A DNA stretch of 7,370 nt from Paracoccaceae bacterium (GTDB taxonomy: Bacteria; Pseudomonadota; Alphaproteobacteria; Rhodobacterales; Rhodobacteraceae). Under the pieces are notes generated by a model that saw nothing but the letters and a program-made list of their open reading frames with translations, did not search any database and was not told the origin of the DNA. A program made the translations under genes and the position numbers. Position 1 is the stretch's first letter, and every line of letters starts with the position of its first letter. Below, piece by piece: positions 1-5,913 of this stretch. The stretch spans positions 1-7,370 of the forward strand of contig SKKS01000443.1 in the NCBI GenBank assembly GCA_007123625.1, in the 5' to 3' direction.

Positions 1-194
1 ACGCCGTTGAAGCCCTTCTGCCCGTGGGTTTCCAGGTTGTAGCCGCGCTCCTCGATCAGCTCGCGGGGGAAGGTCTCGTCGGTTGACTTGATCTCCTGCA
101 GCACGGCTACATCGGGTTGCACGTCGTCCAGCCAGCGCGCCAGCGCGCCTGCCCGGGCCTTGATCCCGTTGATGTTGAAGGTCGCGATCCTCAC
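1..194 (-). CDS. xthA: Exodeoxyribonuclease III, N-terminal part (runs off window)
   Basis: The first 64 complete codons of a class II AP endonuclease / 3'-5' exonuclease (ExoIII, EEP superfamily), which cuts DNA 5' to abasic sites in base excision repair. The protein begins VRIATFNINGIKARA. The FNING motif puts Asn at residue 7, and LQEIK puts Glu at residue 34. These match the active-site Asn7 and metal-binding Glu34 of E. coli ExoIII in both type and position, so the GTG start is well supported. The remaining roughly 200 residues, including the catalytic Asp and His, lie beyond the left edge. The GTG overlaps the TGA of the upstream transglycosylase gene as GTGA (191-194), so translation is probably coupled to that gene. 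Family identity is confident; the statement about coupling is inference. Confidence 0.93.
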   Translation of the reverse strand, partial: MRIATFNINGIKARAGALARWLDDVQPDVAVLQEIKSTDETFPRELIEERGYNLETHGQKGFNG

Positions 195-1471
195 GTCCGA
201 CCCCGCAAGGCGTTCAGTAGCGCGGGCGAGGGGGTGCCGGTCTCGGACATGCCGCGGCTACGCTGGAAGGCGCTGATCGCGCTCTCGGTCCGCGCGCCCA
301 GCACGCCGTCGGGCTCGCCCGCGTCAAAGCCTGCCGCGTTCAGCCGCCGCTGCAACTCCAGCCGGTCATCCTGACTCAGCCCGTGACGGTCGGGCGGGAA
401 GGGCGTGCGCAGCGGCCCGCCGCCGCGAATGCGGTCCGCCAGATACCCGACGCCAATGACGTAGTTTTCCGAATTGTTGTAGCGCGTAATGGTGGTGAAA
501 TTGGCGAAGGTCATGAACGTCGGCGCCCCGATACCCATGGGCGCGATGACCGACGCCGGGCCATGATCCGGCAGCGCGCCGCCATCGGCGCGGGTTACGC
601 CCAAACCCGCCCAGGCGTCGCGCGACCGGGTGCTGCCACGACCCAGCGCGCTGGCGGGGAACCCTTGCGGCAGGCGCACCTCGAACCCCCAGGGCTGACC
701 GCGCCGCCAGCCCATCCGCGACAGATACGCCGCCGCCGAGGCCAGCGCATCGGTGGGATCGTCCGACCAGATATCGCGCCGCCCGTCACCGCGAAAATCC
801 ACTGCGTATTCGACAAAGGTGGTGGGAATAAACTGCGTGTGCCCCATGGCGCCCGCCCAGCTTCCGACCATGCGCTCGGGCGTGGTGTCGCCGTTTTGCA
901 GGATGCGCAGCGCTGCGGTCAGCTGGCTTTCGAACATCTGCCCACGCCGCCCGTCAAAGGCCAGCGTGGCCGTGGCTGAAACAACCGGAATATCCCCGCG
1001 CCGCTGGCCATAGCGGCTTTCGACGCCCCAGATGGACGCGACCACATGCGATTCGACGCCGTAGCGTGCCTCGATCTCGGACAGCACACCGGCGTATTGG
1101 CGCGCTGCAGCGCGGCCTTCCGTCACGCGTGCCTCGGACGCGACAAGCGCCAGGTAATCTTCGAGCGTGCGGCGGAACTCAGCCTGGTTGCGGTCGCGCT
1201 CGACCACGCCGGGGATGAACCCCGCTCCGCGCAGCGCCCGGTCCAGCGTGGCATCAGTGATCCCGCGCGACCGTGCGCGGGCGCGATACTGTGCCAGCCA
1301 GGCGTCAAAGGCGGCGTTGGAGATAGGGCGCATCGAAGGGTCCTCGGTGGGGCGGCGGCTGGTGATGGCGGGGGCGCCGGGGATGCCACCGCCCATGCAG
1401 GCCGAAAGCATCGTGGTCGCAAGTCCAAGACCGACCGCGCGTCGGGTCATCTGCATCGATGTATTTCGCAT
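191..1471 (-). CDS. MltB-type lytic murein transglycosylase lipoprotein with C-terminal peptidoglycan-binding domain
   Basis: A 426-residue periplasmic enzyme expected to cleave the MurNAc-GlcNAc bond of peptidoglycan, leaving 1,6-anhydro ends. The signal peptide is about residues 1-24 with lipobox LSAC, so Cys25 would be lipidated. An SLT_2/MltB catalytic domain spans about residues 48-350; the motif IWGVESRYG carries the probable catalytic Glu151, and GAMGHTQFIPTTF and NNSENYVIGVGYL are typical family blocks. A PG_binding_1 domain occupies about 365-424 (QRRLNAAGFDAGEPDGVLG). The reading frame stays open upstream to a GTG at 1498, but GCAGGAG at 1480-1486, 8 nt before the ATG at 1471, selects the ATG. 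The signal peptide also contains MTRRAVGLG, a weak twin-arginine resemblance. The gene overlaps exonuclease III by 4 bp. Which of the MltB-like paralogues it represents cannot be told from sequence alone. Confidence 0.92.
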   Translation of the reverse strand: MRNTSMQMTRRAVGLGLATTMLSACMGGGIPGAPAITSRRPTEDPSMRPISNAAFDAWLAQYRARARSRGITDATLDRALRGAGFIPGVVERDRNQAEFRRTLEDYLALVASEARVTEGRAAARQYAGVLSEIEARYGVESHVVASIWGVESRYGQRRGDIPVVSATATLAFDGRRGQMFESQLTAALRILQNGDTTPERMVGSWAGAMGHTQFIPTTFVEYAVDFRGDGRRDIWSDDPTDALASAAAYLSRMGWRRGQPWGFEVRLPQGFPASALGRGSTRSRDAWAGLGVTRADGGALPDHGPASVIAPMGIGAPTFMTFANFTTITRYNNSENYVIGVGYLADRIRGGGPLRTPFPPDRHGLSQDDRLELQRRLNAAGFDAGEPDGVLGARTESAISAFQRSRGMSETGTPSPALLNALRGRT

Positions 1472-1479
1472 TCTGGCGG

Positions 1480-1486
1480 CTCCTGC
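1480..1486 (-). promoter_or_regulatory. Ribosome binding site of the lytic transglycosylase gene
   Basis: On the minus strand this reads GCAGGAG and ends 8 nt before the ATG at 1471. It favours that ATG over the in-frame upstream GTG at 1498, which would lie on the other side of this site and would add nine residues ahead of the signal peptide. Confidence 0.6.
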
Positions 1487-1512
1487 TGCTCGTGCCACAC
1501 GTTTTTCGGGGG

Positions 1513-1540
1513 ATCATACCTGATACGGCACAAGCAACAA
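1513..1540 (-). promoter_or_regulatory. Candidate sigma-70 promoter for the transglycosylase-xth pair
   Basis: On the minus strand a TTGTTG box (1535-1540) is followed, after 16 nt, by TATGAT (1513-1518). The -10 box matches TATAAT at five of six bases and the -35 matches TTGACA at four or five, depending on how the box is read. The predicted start point near 1506 gives a leader of about 35 nt that contains the GCAGGAG ribosome site. The promoter sits in the 77-bp gap after the ScfR-family gene, which suggests that the transglycosylase and exonuclease III form their own transcription unit. It was predicted by eye only. Confidence 0.45.
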
Positions 1541-1548
1541 GGGCGCGC

Positions 1549-2946
1549 TCAGCGCGTAATGGCATAAGGCAGCAGGCCCCGACGATTGTGATCGACGCTC
1601 AACTGCCGCTCCAGTGGCGGAACCGACCGCTGGTGACAGTCCGTGCGCTCGCAGATGCGACACGAGATGCCGATGGGTTCGAATGCCTGCGGACGGCTCA
1701 GATCCATGTCGTCGGCATAGACCAGGGCTTCGGCCCAGCCGATTTCGCATCCCAGCCCGATGGCATAGCGCCGCACCGGCGCGCGAAACGCCCCGCCGGG
1801 CTTTGTCACTGCTCGGGCAAGGCAGAAATAGCGCACGCCGTCCGGGGTTTCGGCCAGCTGCCGCAAGAACCGGCCCGGGGTCTCAAATGCGCGATGCACG
1901 TTCCACAGCGGACAGGACCCGCCGAAGCGGGCGAATTGCAGCCGCGTGGCCGAATGGCGCTTGGTGATGGTGCCCGCCTGATCGACCCGGACAAAGAAGA
2001 ACGGCACCCCCTTGGCGCCCGGACGTTGGAGCGTCGACAGGCGGTGTGCCACCTGTTCGATCGACGCGCCGAAGCGGTCGGCAAGCTGCTCCAGGTCGTG
2101 GCGCGTTTCCTGCGCGGCCCTCAGGAACGCCGTATAGGGCATCAGCGCCGCCCCGGCGAAATAATTGGCCAGCCCGATCTTGGCGATGTCGCGCGCAGCA
2201 TCGCTGTGAAAGCGCGCCAGATCCAGCGTAGCCTCCAGCAGGTCGTTCTGGGCGATCAGCGCCAGCTGGTGCAGGACCTGGAACCGCTGCGTGGGGCGGG
2301 CGCTGCGGGTTGACAGGCGCAATTCGCCCCGCGCGGGATCGAAGCTGCGCAGCGGCGCGTCGGGGTCCTCGCGCAGGTCCACCCCGAGCGTGCGGAGCTT
2401 TTCGGCTGCGCGCTGCAGGATGTCGCCGCGCCCGTTCGTGGCAAAATGCTCGGCGGCGCGGTCGACGGCGTCGATGTAATTGTCGCAGTAATGGAAGAAA
2501 TCGCGTACCTCTTCCCAGGGCGAGGCCCGCAGCGTGGTCCCTTCGTGGCCCAGCGCCTCGTCAAGCGAGGCAAGGCGTTCGTGGCTTTGCCGATACGCGC
2601 GGTGCAGGTCGAGGAACGCCCGCGCAAACCCCGGCGCGTTAGCCGCCACCAGGCGGAGGTCAGGCGCCGCAGGGGTGGCGGTGGCGAACAGCGGGTCGGC
2701 AAATGCCTCGCGCAGGTCGCTGACCAGTCGCTCGCTGTCCCCGGCCGAAAGCTCGGTCACGTCCATGCCGAATTCGCGCGCCAGCGCCAGCACGACCGCT
2801 GTGGACAGCGGGCGGTTGTTGTTTTCCATCTGGTTGAGATACGGCAGCGAAATGCCCAGCCGCGCGGCGAATTCCTTTTGCGTCAGGGCCAGTTGTGTGC
2901 GGGTCTCGCGCAGCTTGGCACCGGCATAGAGCTTCTTGGACGGCAT
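1549..2946 (-). CDS. ScfR-family (short-chain fatty acyl-CoA) transcriptional regulator, XRE HTH + degenerate IrrE-like domain
   Basis: A 465-residue cytoplasmic regulator of the family that includes R. sphaeroides PccR and actinobacterial RamB, which control genes for short-chain acyl-CoA (propionyl-CoA, acetate) use. An XRE helix-turn-helix spans about residues 9-64 (TQKEFAARLGISLPYLNQME). The middle region resembles the IrrE/M78 peptidase fold (about 150-300), but where HExxH would be expected it reads VLHQLAL (His226), so protease activity is unlikely. The C-terminal acyl-CoA regulator region (old DUF2083, about 310-460) contains FGGSCPLWNVH (Cys345) and a cluster CRICERTDC (Cys429, Cys432, Cys437). 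The ATG at 2946 is chosen because the HTH starts right after it; the frame remains open far upstream, but only as a shadow inside the MFS gene. The ribosome site is weak. No acyl-CoA pathway genes lie nearby, so the target pathway and paralogue name are undetermined. Confidence 0.9.
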   Translation of the reverse strand: MPSKKLYAGAKLRETRTQLALTQKEFAARLGISLPYLNQMENNNRPLSTAVVLALAREFGMDVTELSAGDSERLVSDLREAFADPLFATATPAAPDLRLVAANAPGFARAFLDLHRAYRQSHERLASLDEALGHEGTTLRASPWEEVRDFFHYCDNYIDAVDRAAEHFATNGRGDILQRAAEKLRTLGVDLREDPDAPLRSFDPARGELRLSTRSARPTQRFQVLHQLALIAQNDLLEATLDLARFHSDAARDIAKIGLANYFAGAALMPYTAFLRAAQETRHDLEQLADRFGASIEQVAHRLSTLQRPGAKGVPFFFVRVDQAGTITKRHSATRLQFARFGGSCPLWNVHRAFETPGRFLRQLAETPDGVRYFCLARAVTKPGGAFRAPVRRYAIGLGCEIGWAEALVYADDMDLSRPQAFEPIGISCRICERTDCHQRSVPPLERQLSVDHNRRGLLPYAITR

Positions 2947-2960
2947 GGCGCGGATCCCGG

Positions 2961-2990
2961 TTTGAAAACACCTGACCCAAAGTTTGCAAA
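2961..2990. promoter_or_regulatory. Candidate ScfR operator (TTTGCAAA plus a degenerate second copy)
   Basis: A perfect palindrome GTTTGCAAAC lies at 2982-2991. It contains TTTGCAAA at 2983-2990, the sequence I recall as the half-site of the ScfR recognition motif (two copies separated by 4 bp in the PccR work). A 7-of-8 match, TTTGAAAA, lies at 2961-2968. The centres are 22 bp apart, close to two helical turns, so the spacing differs from the published arrangement. The site is 37 bp from the ScfR start codon and overlaps its predicted promoter, which suggests autoregulation. Confidence 0.5.
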
Positions 2991-3009
2991 CCCTGTCCCC
3001 ACCGGTCAA
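2981..3009 (-). promoter_or_regulatory. Candidate promoter of the ScfR-family gene
   Basis: On the minus strand TTGACC (3004-3009, five of six matches to the -35 consensus) overlaps the stop codon of the MFS gene. After 17 nt comes a weak -10, CAAACT (2981-2986), which lies inside the TTTGCAAA operator region. A regulator bound there would compete with RNA polymerase. The -10 match is poor, so read-through from the MFS gene 59 bp upstream remains a fair alternative. Confidence 0.3.
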
Positions 3010-4274
3010 GCGCCGATTTCGCGCCGCCGTCGCATGACATAAAGGATCGACACCACCGACAGCGCGGACGTGACCAGAAGCAGTGCCAGCAGCGGCGCGG
3101 CGCCGCTTTCGGGGCTCAGCAACGCGCCCGCCAGCGCCGAAACCCCCGCTCCGCCCCCGATCATGATCGCGCCGCCGATGCCGCTTGCGGTGCCTGCAAG
3201 ATGCGGACGCACCGACATCATCCCCGAGGTCGCGTTGGGCAGTACCATGCCGTTGCCGACGCCCACGAAGATGAAGAAGCCGAAGAACACCGACGGCAGC
3301 TGCGCACCGAACGCGAAAAAGGCAATCATCACGCTGATCCCGCCCAGACAGATCAGGCAGCCGATCAACACCATCCGGTCCACCCCGATTCGCATCGAAT
3401 AGCGCCCCGACAGGAAGTTGCCGAAGGCGTAGCCTATGGCGGGCGCCCCGAAATAGAGCCCCAGCGCCGCAGGTGACAGCCCGAACACCTGCGCCCCCAC
3501 AAACGGCGCCCCGCCGAGATAGGCAAAGAACGCTCCCGAGGCCAGCGTCGCCGTAATGCAATACCCCCAGAACCGGCGCGAGGTCATCAGTTCGGGCAAT
3601 TCCGCGAACTGGCTGCGCAAACCGGCGGAGCTGCGGGCCTTGGTTTCCCCCAGATCGGCCCAGGTCAGTGCCAGCACCGCCACCCCGGCCAGCAGCATCA
3701 GCACGAAACTGCCGCGCCAGCCGAAGACCTCGTCCAGCAGGCCGCCGATCGCGGGTGCGATCATCGGCACCACCGCCATCCCCATCGTCACATAGCCGAT
3801 GCGCGAGGCGGCCGCCGCCTCGTCCAGCACATCGCGGATCGCCGCGCGGCTGAGCACGATCGCCGAAACCACCACCGCCTGCAGCATCCGGAACAACAGG
3901 AATACCGTCGCACTGGTGGCCAGCAGCGTGCCCAGCGTCGCCAGAATGAACAAGCCGATGGACCACAGCAGCACCGGGCGCCGACCCAGCCGGTCCGAGA
4001 TCGGGCCGACGAACACCTGGATCACCGCATTCACCGCCAGATACAGCGAAACCGAAAGCTGCATCACGCTGTAGTCAGTATCGAAATAAGCCGCCATCGA
4101 CGGCAGCGACGGCAGGAACACATTCATCGCCAGCGCAGCCAGCCCCGCCAGCAACACCAGCGTCGCCACATGCGGCGGCGTCGTGCGGTCAAGGAACCTG
4201 CTTGGGGCCACGCTCAGGGGCGCAGCGGGGGCATCGCTGGGCGGCATGCTGGAATCCGTGTCACGGGAGGTCAT
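3006..4274 (-). CDS. Bcr/CflA-type MFS multidrug efflux transporter (DHA1 family)
   Basis: A 422-residue inner-membrane proton antiporter with about 12 hydrophobic segments, the usual length for the family. The first membrane segment is about residues 36-54. MFS motif A follows the second segment as GPISDRLGRRP (90-100). A motif C-like antiporter signature, GMAVVPMIAPAIGG, lies at 165-178 with the characteristic Pro-Gly bends. HLAGTASGIGGAI at 358-370 is typical of Bcr/CflA proteins, which export bicyclomycin, chloramphenicol-like drugs and other small molecules. The substrate cannot be read from sequence. The gene is divergent from a MarR-family regulator that probably represses it. The start is uncertain: the ATG at 4274 has no visible ribosome site and would follow a predicted leader of only about 5 nt, while an in-frame ATG at 4247 would leave about 32 nt and also fits before the first membrane segment. 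Confidence 0.92.
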   Translation of the reverse strand: MTSRDTDSSMPPSDAPAAPLSVAPSRFLDRTTPPHVATLVLLAGLAALAMNVFLPSLPSMAAYFDTDYSVMQLSVSLYLAVNAVIQVFVGPISDRLGRRPVLLWSIGLFILATLGTLLATSATVFLLFRMLQAVVVSAIVLSRAAIRDVLDEAAAASRIGYVTMGMAVVPMIAPAIGGLLDEVFGWRGSFVLMLLAGVAVLALTWADLGETKARSSAGLRSQFAELPELMTSRRFWGYCITATLASGAFFAYLGGAPFVGAQVFGLSPAALGLYFGAPAIGYAFGNFLSGRYSMRIGVDRMVLIGCLICLGGISVMIAFFAFGAQLPSVFFGFFIFVGVGNGMVLPNATSGMMSVRPHLAGTASGIGGAIMIGGGAGVSALAGALLSPESGAAPLLALLLVTSALSVVSILYVMRRRREIGA

Positions 4275-4277
4275 GAT

Positions 4278-4293
4278 ATTTCACAAGTGTAAT
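4278..4293. promoter_or_regulatory. Candidate MarR/HpaR operator over the exporter promoter
   Basis: The 16-bp sequence ATTTCACAAGTGTAAT is an imperfect inverted repeat in which six of eight base pairs are symmetric. It covers the predicted -10 box and start point of the MFS promoter and ends 3 bp before the ATG at 4274. Length, A/T-rich outer arms and placement suit a MarR-family dimer repressing the divergent exporter. The pairing of regulator and site is inferred from position. Confidence 0.5.
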
Positions 4294-4313
4294 GCATCTG
4301 TTGGCACTGTCCA
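4286..4313 (-). promoter_or_regulatory. Candidate sigma-70 promoter of the MFS exporter
   Basis: On the minus strand TGGACA (4308-4313, five of six matches) is followed, after 16 nt, by TACACT (4286-4291, four of six matches). Transcription would start near 4279, only about 5 nt before the ATG at 4274. Translation would therefore be nearly leaderless, or else start at the ATG at 4247. Confidence 0.45.
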
Positions 4314-4476
4314 TCCCCCATTGCGGTGTCGTTGGCGGAAGCGCGCGCATGCCTTGCGGCAAACTGTGCCACCCTGCCAGGGCGCTTTCATTTGGAAATA
4401 TTGCCCCGGGGTGTTAGCTTCGCACCTGCAGCAGCCCGGACAGTTGAATGACCGCACCGAAATGTCAGTACCGACC

Positions 4477-4974
4477 ATGACCTTCTCGCGCAGGTTCGAC
4501 CAGTCGCTTCCGATAGCGCTTCTTCGCGCGCGCGAAGCATCGACGCGGCTGTTCAAGCCGCACATCGACCGCTACGACCTGACCATGCCGCAGTGGCGGG
4601 TGATCCGGGCGCTGGCCGAAGACGGGCCACTGGATGCCAAGACCGTGGCCGAACGCTGTGTGATCCTGCCGCCGTCGCTGACGCGCATCTTTCGCGCGCT
4701 CACCGCACGCGGGTTGACCCGCGCGGTGGAAACCGCCGATGCGCGTCGCCACATGCTGGAATTGACCGATGCAGGGCGCGCGATCCACCGCACCGTGGTC
4801 GAAGCGTCCGAAGTCACTTATGTGCAGCTTGAAGCCGCATTCGGGCGCGAGCGGATGCAGACGCTTCTTGGGCTCTTGAACGAGTTGCGCGATACCGCCA
4901 GCGCAATGCCCTCGGCCGAGTGTGGCGGGCAACCGGACGCGGCCGACGTGCCACGCGCGGCAGTATCGCGCTGA
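4477..4974 (+). CDS. hpaR: MarR-family transcriptional regulator, HpaR subfamily
   Basis: A 165-residue winged-helix repressor. It aligns by recall along its length with E. coli HpaR, regulator of the homoprotocatechuate (3,4-dihydroxyphenylacetate) meta-cleavage operon: SLPIALLRAREA, LTMPQWRVIRALAE, a central block ending in ILPPSLTRIF, and a wing with DARRHMLELTDAG. The winged helix covers about residues 33-101, flanked by dimerisation helices. A tail of about 20 residues after the family core is poor in recognisable structure. No hpa catabolic genes are present; the only plausible target in view is the divergent MFS exporter, so the real ligand may be another aromatic acid. The start is uncertain: ATG 4477 is used, ATG 4462 is in frame 15 nt upstream, and neither has a clear ribosome site. 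The frame is open further upstream, but there it overlaps the exporter gene and promoter. The symbol reflects subfamily likeness, not proven function. Confidence 0.85.
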   Translation: MTFSRRFDQSLPIALLRAREASTRLFKPHIDRYDLTMPQWRVIRALAEDGPLDAKTVAERCVILPPSLTRIFRALTARGLTRAVETADARRHMLELTDAGRAIHRTVVEASEVTYVQLEAAFGRERMQTLLGLLNELRDTASAMPSAECGGQPDAADVPRAAVSR

Positions 4975-5004
4975 CGCGCTTCGGCCCGTTCCCGTGGCGT
5001 GGTT

Positions 5005-5027
5005 GCGACCCGGAAACGCCTGGTCGC
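5005..5027. terminator. Possible bidirectional hairpin between convergent genes
   Basis: GCGACC at 5005-5010 pairs perfectly with GGTCGC at 5022-5027 across an 11-nt loop. It lies in the 70-bp gap where the regulator gene and NAD kinase converge. There is no T tract on either side, so it is at best a weak intrinsic terminator in a GC-rich genome where chance hairpins are common. Confidence 0.3.
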
Positions 5028-5044
5028 GGGCTTTCAAGTGTGCC

Positions 5045-5809
5045 CTAGTTGAACTGCTCGCGCATCAGCCGCTCATCCAGCCCGTGGCCGGGATCAAACA
5101 GCAAGGTGTGGGCGATACTGTGGTCGGTCGCCACCCCGACCCGCAGCACGTCGCGGACAGAGCGACCGTCGGCAACAGCCATCACAGGGCGCTTGCCGGG
5201 CGAAAGGACCTCGAACGTGATGGTGGAATCGATCCGCACCAGCGCCCCGCGCCAGCGCCGGGGTCGGAACGCCGCCACCGCCGTCAGCGCCAGAGCCCCG
5301 GCGCCCAGCGGCAGGATCGGCCCGTGCGCCGAGTAGTTGTAGGCCGTGGACCCTGCAGGAGTGGCCACCAGCGCCCCGTCGCAGACCAGTTCCTCCATGC
5401 GAAGCTGGCCGTCCACATGGATGCGCAGCTTCGCCGCCTGCGGCCCCTCGCGCAGAAGCGACACCTCGTTGATGGCCAGCGCCTCGTAGCTTTTACCGTG
5501 GATGGTGGTGGCCTGCATCCGTAACGGATTGATGGTGGCGCGTTCGGCCAGCGCCAGCCGCTCCAGCAGCCCGTCAGGGCGATAGCTGTTCATCAGGAAC
5601 CCCATCGTACCCCGGTTCATGCCGTAAACCGGTGCGGGCAGATGCTGGGTCGCGTGCAGGGTCTGGAGCATGAAGCCGTCGCCGCCCAGCGCCACGATGA
5701 ACGCCGCGCCTGCGGGTGCGGCGTTCCCGTGGCGTGCCACCAGATGGCCCAGCGCTTCCTGCGCGTGCGGCGCCGGGCTTGCAACAAAGGCGATGCCGGG
5801 TGTGGCCAT
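5045..5809 (-). CDS. nadK: NAD kinase (ATP:NAD 2'-phosphotransferase)
   Basis: A 254-residue cytoplasmic enzyme that makes NADP from NAD and ATP or polyphosphate, the only route to NADP. The first signature, LGGDGFML, places the catalytic Asp at residue 44. NE at 114-115 (AINEVSLL) contacts the nicotinamide ribose, and a DG motif followed by TPAGSTAYNYS (150-160) is the second conserved block; all are intact. Length fits the short alphaproteobacterial form, about 40 residues shorter at the N-terminus than the E. coli enzyme. The ATG at 5809 is preceded by GAGGG at 5818-5822 with an 8-nt gap. A GTG seven codons upstream (5830) is in frame but lies before that ribosome site, so it is disfavoured. 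The gene converges with the MarR regulator and diverges from glyA; no operon partner is visible. Confidence 0.95.
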   Translation of the reverse strand: MATPGIAFVASPAPHAQEALGHLVARHGNAAPAGAAFIVALGGDGFMLQTLHATQHLPAPVYGMNRGTMGFLMNSYRPDGLLERLALAERATINPLRMQATTIHGKSYEALAINEVSLLREGPQAAKLRIHVDGQLRMEELVCDGALVATPAGSTAYNYSAHGPILPLGAGALALTAVAAFRPRRWRGALVRIDSTITFEVLSPGKRPVMAVADGRSVRDVLRVGVATDHSIAHTLLFDPGHGLDERLMREQFN

Positions 5810-5817
5810 ATGCAGGA

Positions 5818-5822
5818 CCCTC
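5818..5822 (-). promoter_or_regulatory. Ribosome binding site of nadK
   Basis: The minus strand reads GAGGG, 8 nt before the ATG at 5809. It decides the start against the in-frame GTG at 5830. Confidence 0.6.
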
Positions 5823-5825
5823 GGG

Positions 5826-5837
5826 AACACTGGTGTT
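5826..5837. repeat. Inverted repeat upstream of nadK
   Basis: AACAC-TG-GTGTT is a perfect inverted repeat with 5-bp arms and a 2-bp centre. With one mismatch it extends by two more G-C pairs on each side (5823-5840). It lies 17 bp from the nadK start, just upstream of the ribosome site, and could be an operator or a short leader stem. No regulator is identified, and a repeat this short can arise by chance. Confidence 0.35.
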
Positions 5838-5872
5838 GCCTGCTTGTCGCGTCTGTGGCGGGATTTGGCAAG

Positions 5873-5890
5873 GGTGCGCCCCTGGTGCGC
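5873..5890 (+). repeat. Tandem GGTGCGC direct repeat in the nadK-glyA intergenic region
   Basis: GGTGCGC occurs at 5873-5879 and again at 5884-5890, an 11-bp period, so both copies face the same side of the DNA helix. They lie 24 bp upstream of the predicted glyA -35 box, a suitable place for an activator. Only two copies are present. Confidence 0.3.
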
Positions 5891-5898
5891 TCTGATGC

Positions 5899-5912
5899 GT
5901 CGTTTTCACGAC
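5899..5912. other. Small perfect hairpin upstream of the glyA promoter
   Basis: GTCGT-TTTC-ACGAC forms a 5-bp stem with a four-base loop. It ends one base before the predicted glyA -35 box. It could equally be read as a 14-bp protein-binding palindrome. It is not long enough to be a riboswitch, and no known riboswitch consensus was recognised. Confidence 0.3.
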
Positions 5913-5913
5913 T

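Noticed and set aside
1459..2313. 284-codon open frame on the plus strand opposite the ScfR gene
   Set aside because: It is antisense to a well-supported regulator, has no ribosome site and no domain, and begins inside the transglycosylase signal peptide region.
2947..3966. Upstream extension of the ScfR reading frame by 340 codons, giving an 805-residue open frame
   Set aside because: The extension lies out of frame within the MFS exporter on the same strand. Its predicted residues are Gly/Ala/Arg-rich with no fold, while the MFS frame shows all expected motifs. It is an effect of high GC.
4372..4382. CCCTG-C-CAGGG palindrome in the MarR/MFS intergenic region
   Set aside because: It is short and GC-only, does not overlap a predicted promoter box, and does not resemble the better-placed A/T-armed palindrome at 4278-4293.
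4392..4419. Promoter for the MarR-family gene (TTGGAA-N16-TTAGCT)
   Set aside because: The -35 box is fair, but the -10 matches consensus at only two positions. A promoter must exist in this gap, but this one is not strong enough to annotate.
4183..4476. 98-codon N-terminal extension of the MarR-family protein
   Set aside because: It would run through the exporter's 5' end, promoter and operator and does not resemble MarR N-termini. The family core begins just after 4477.
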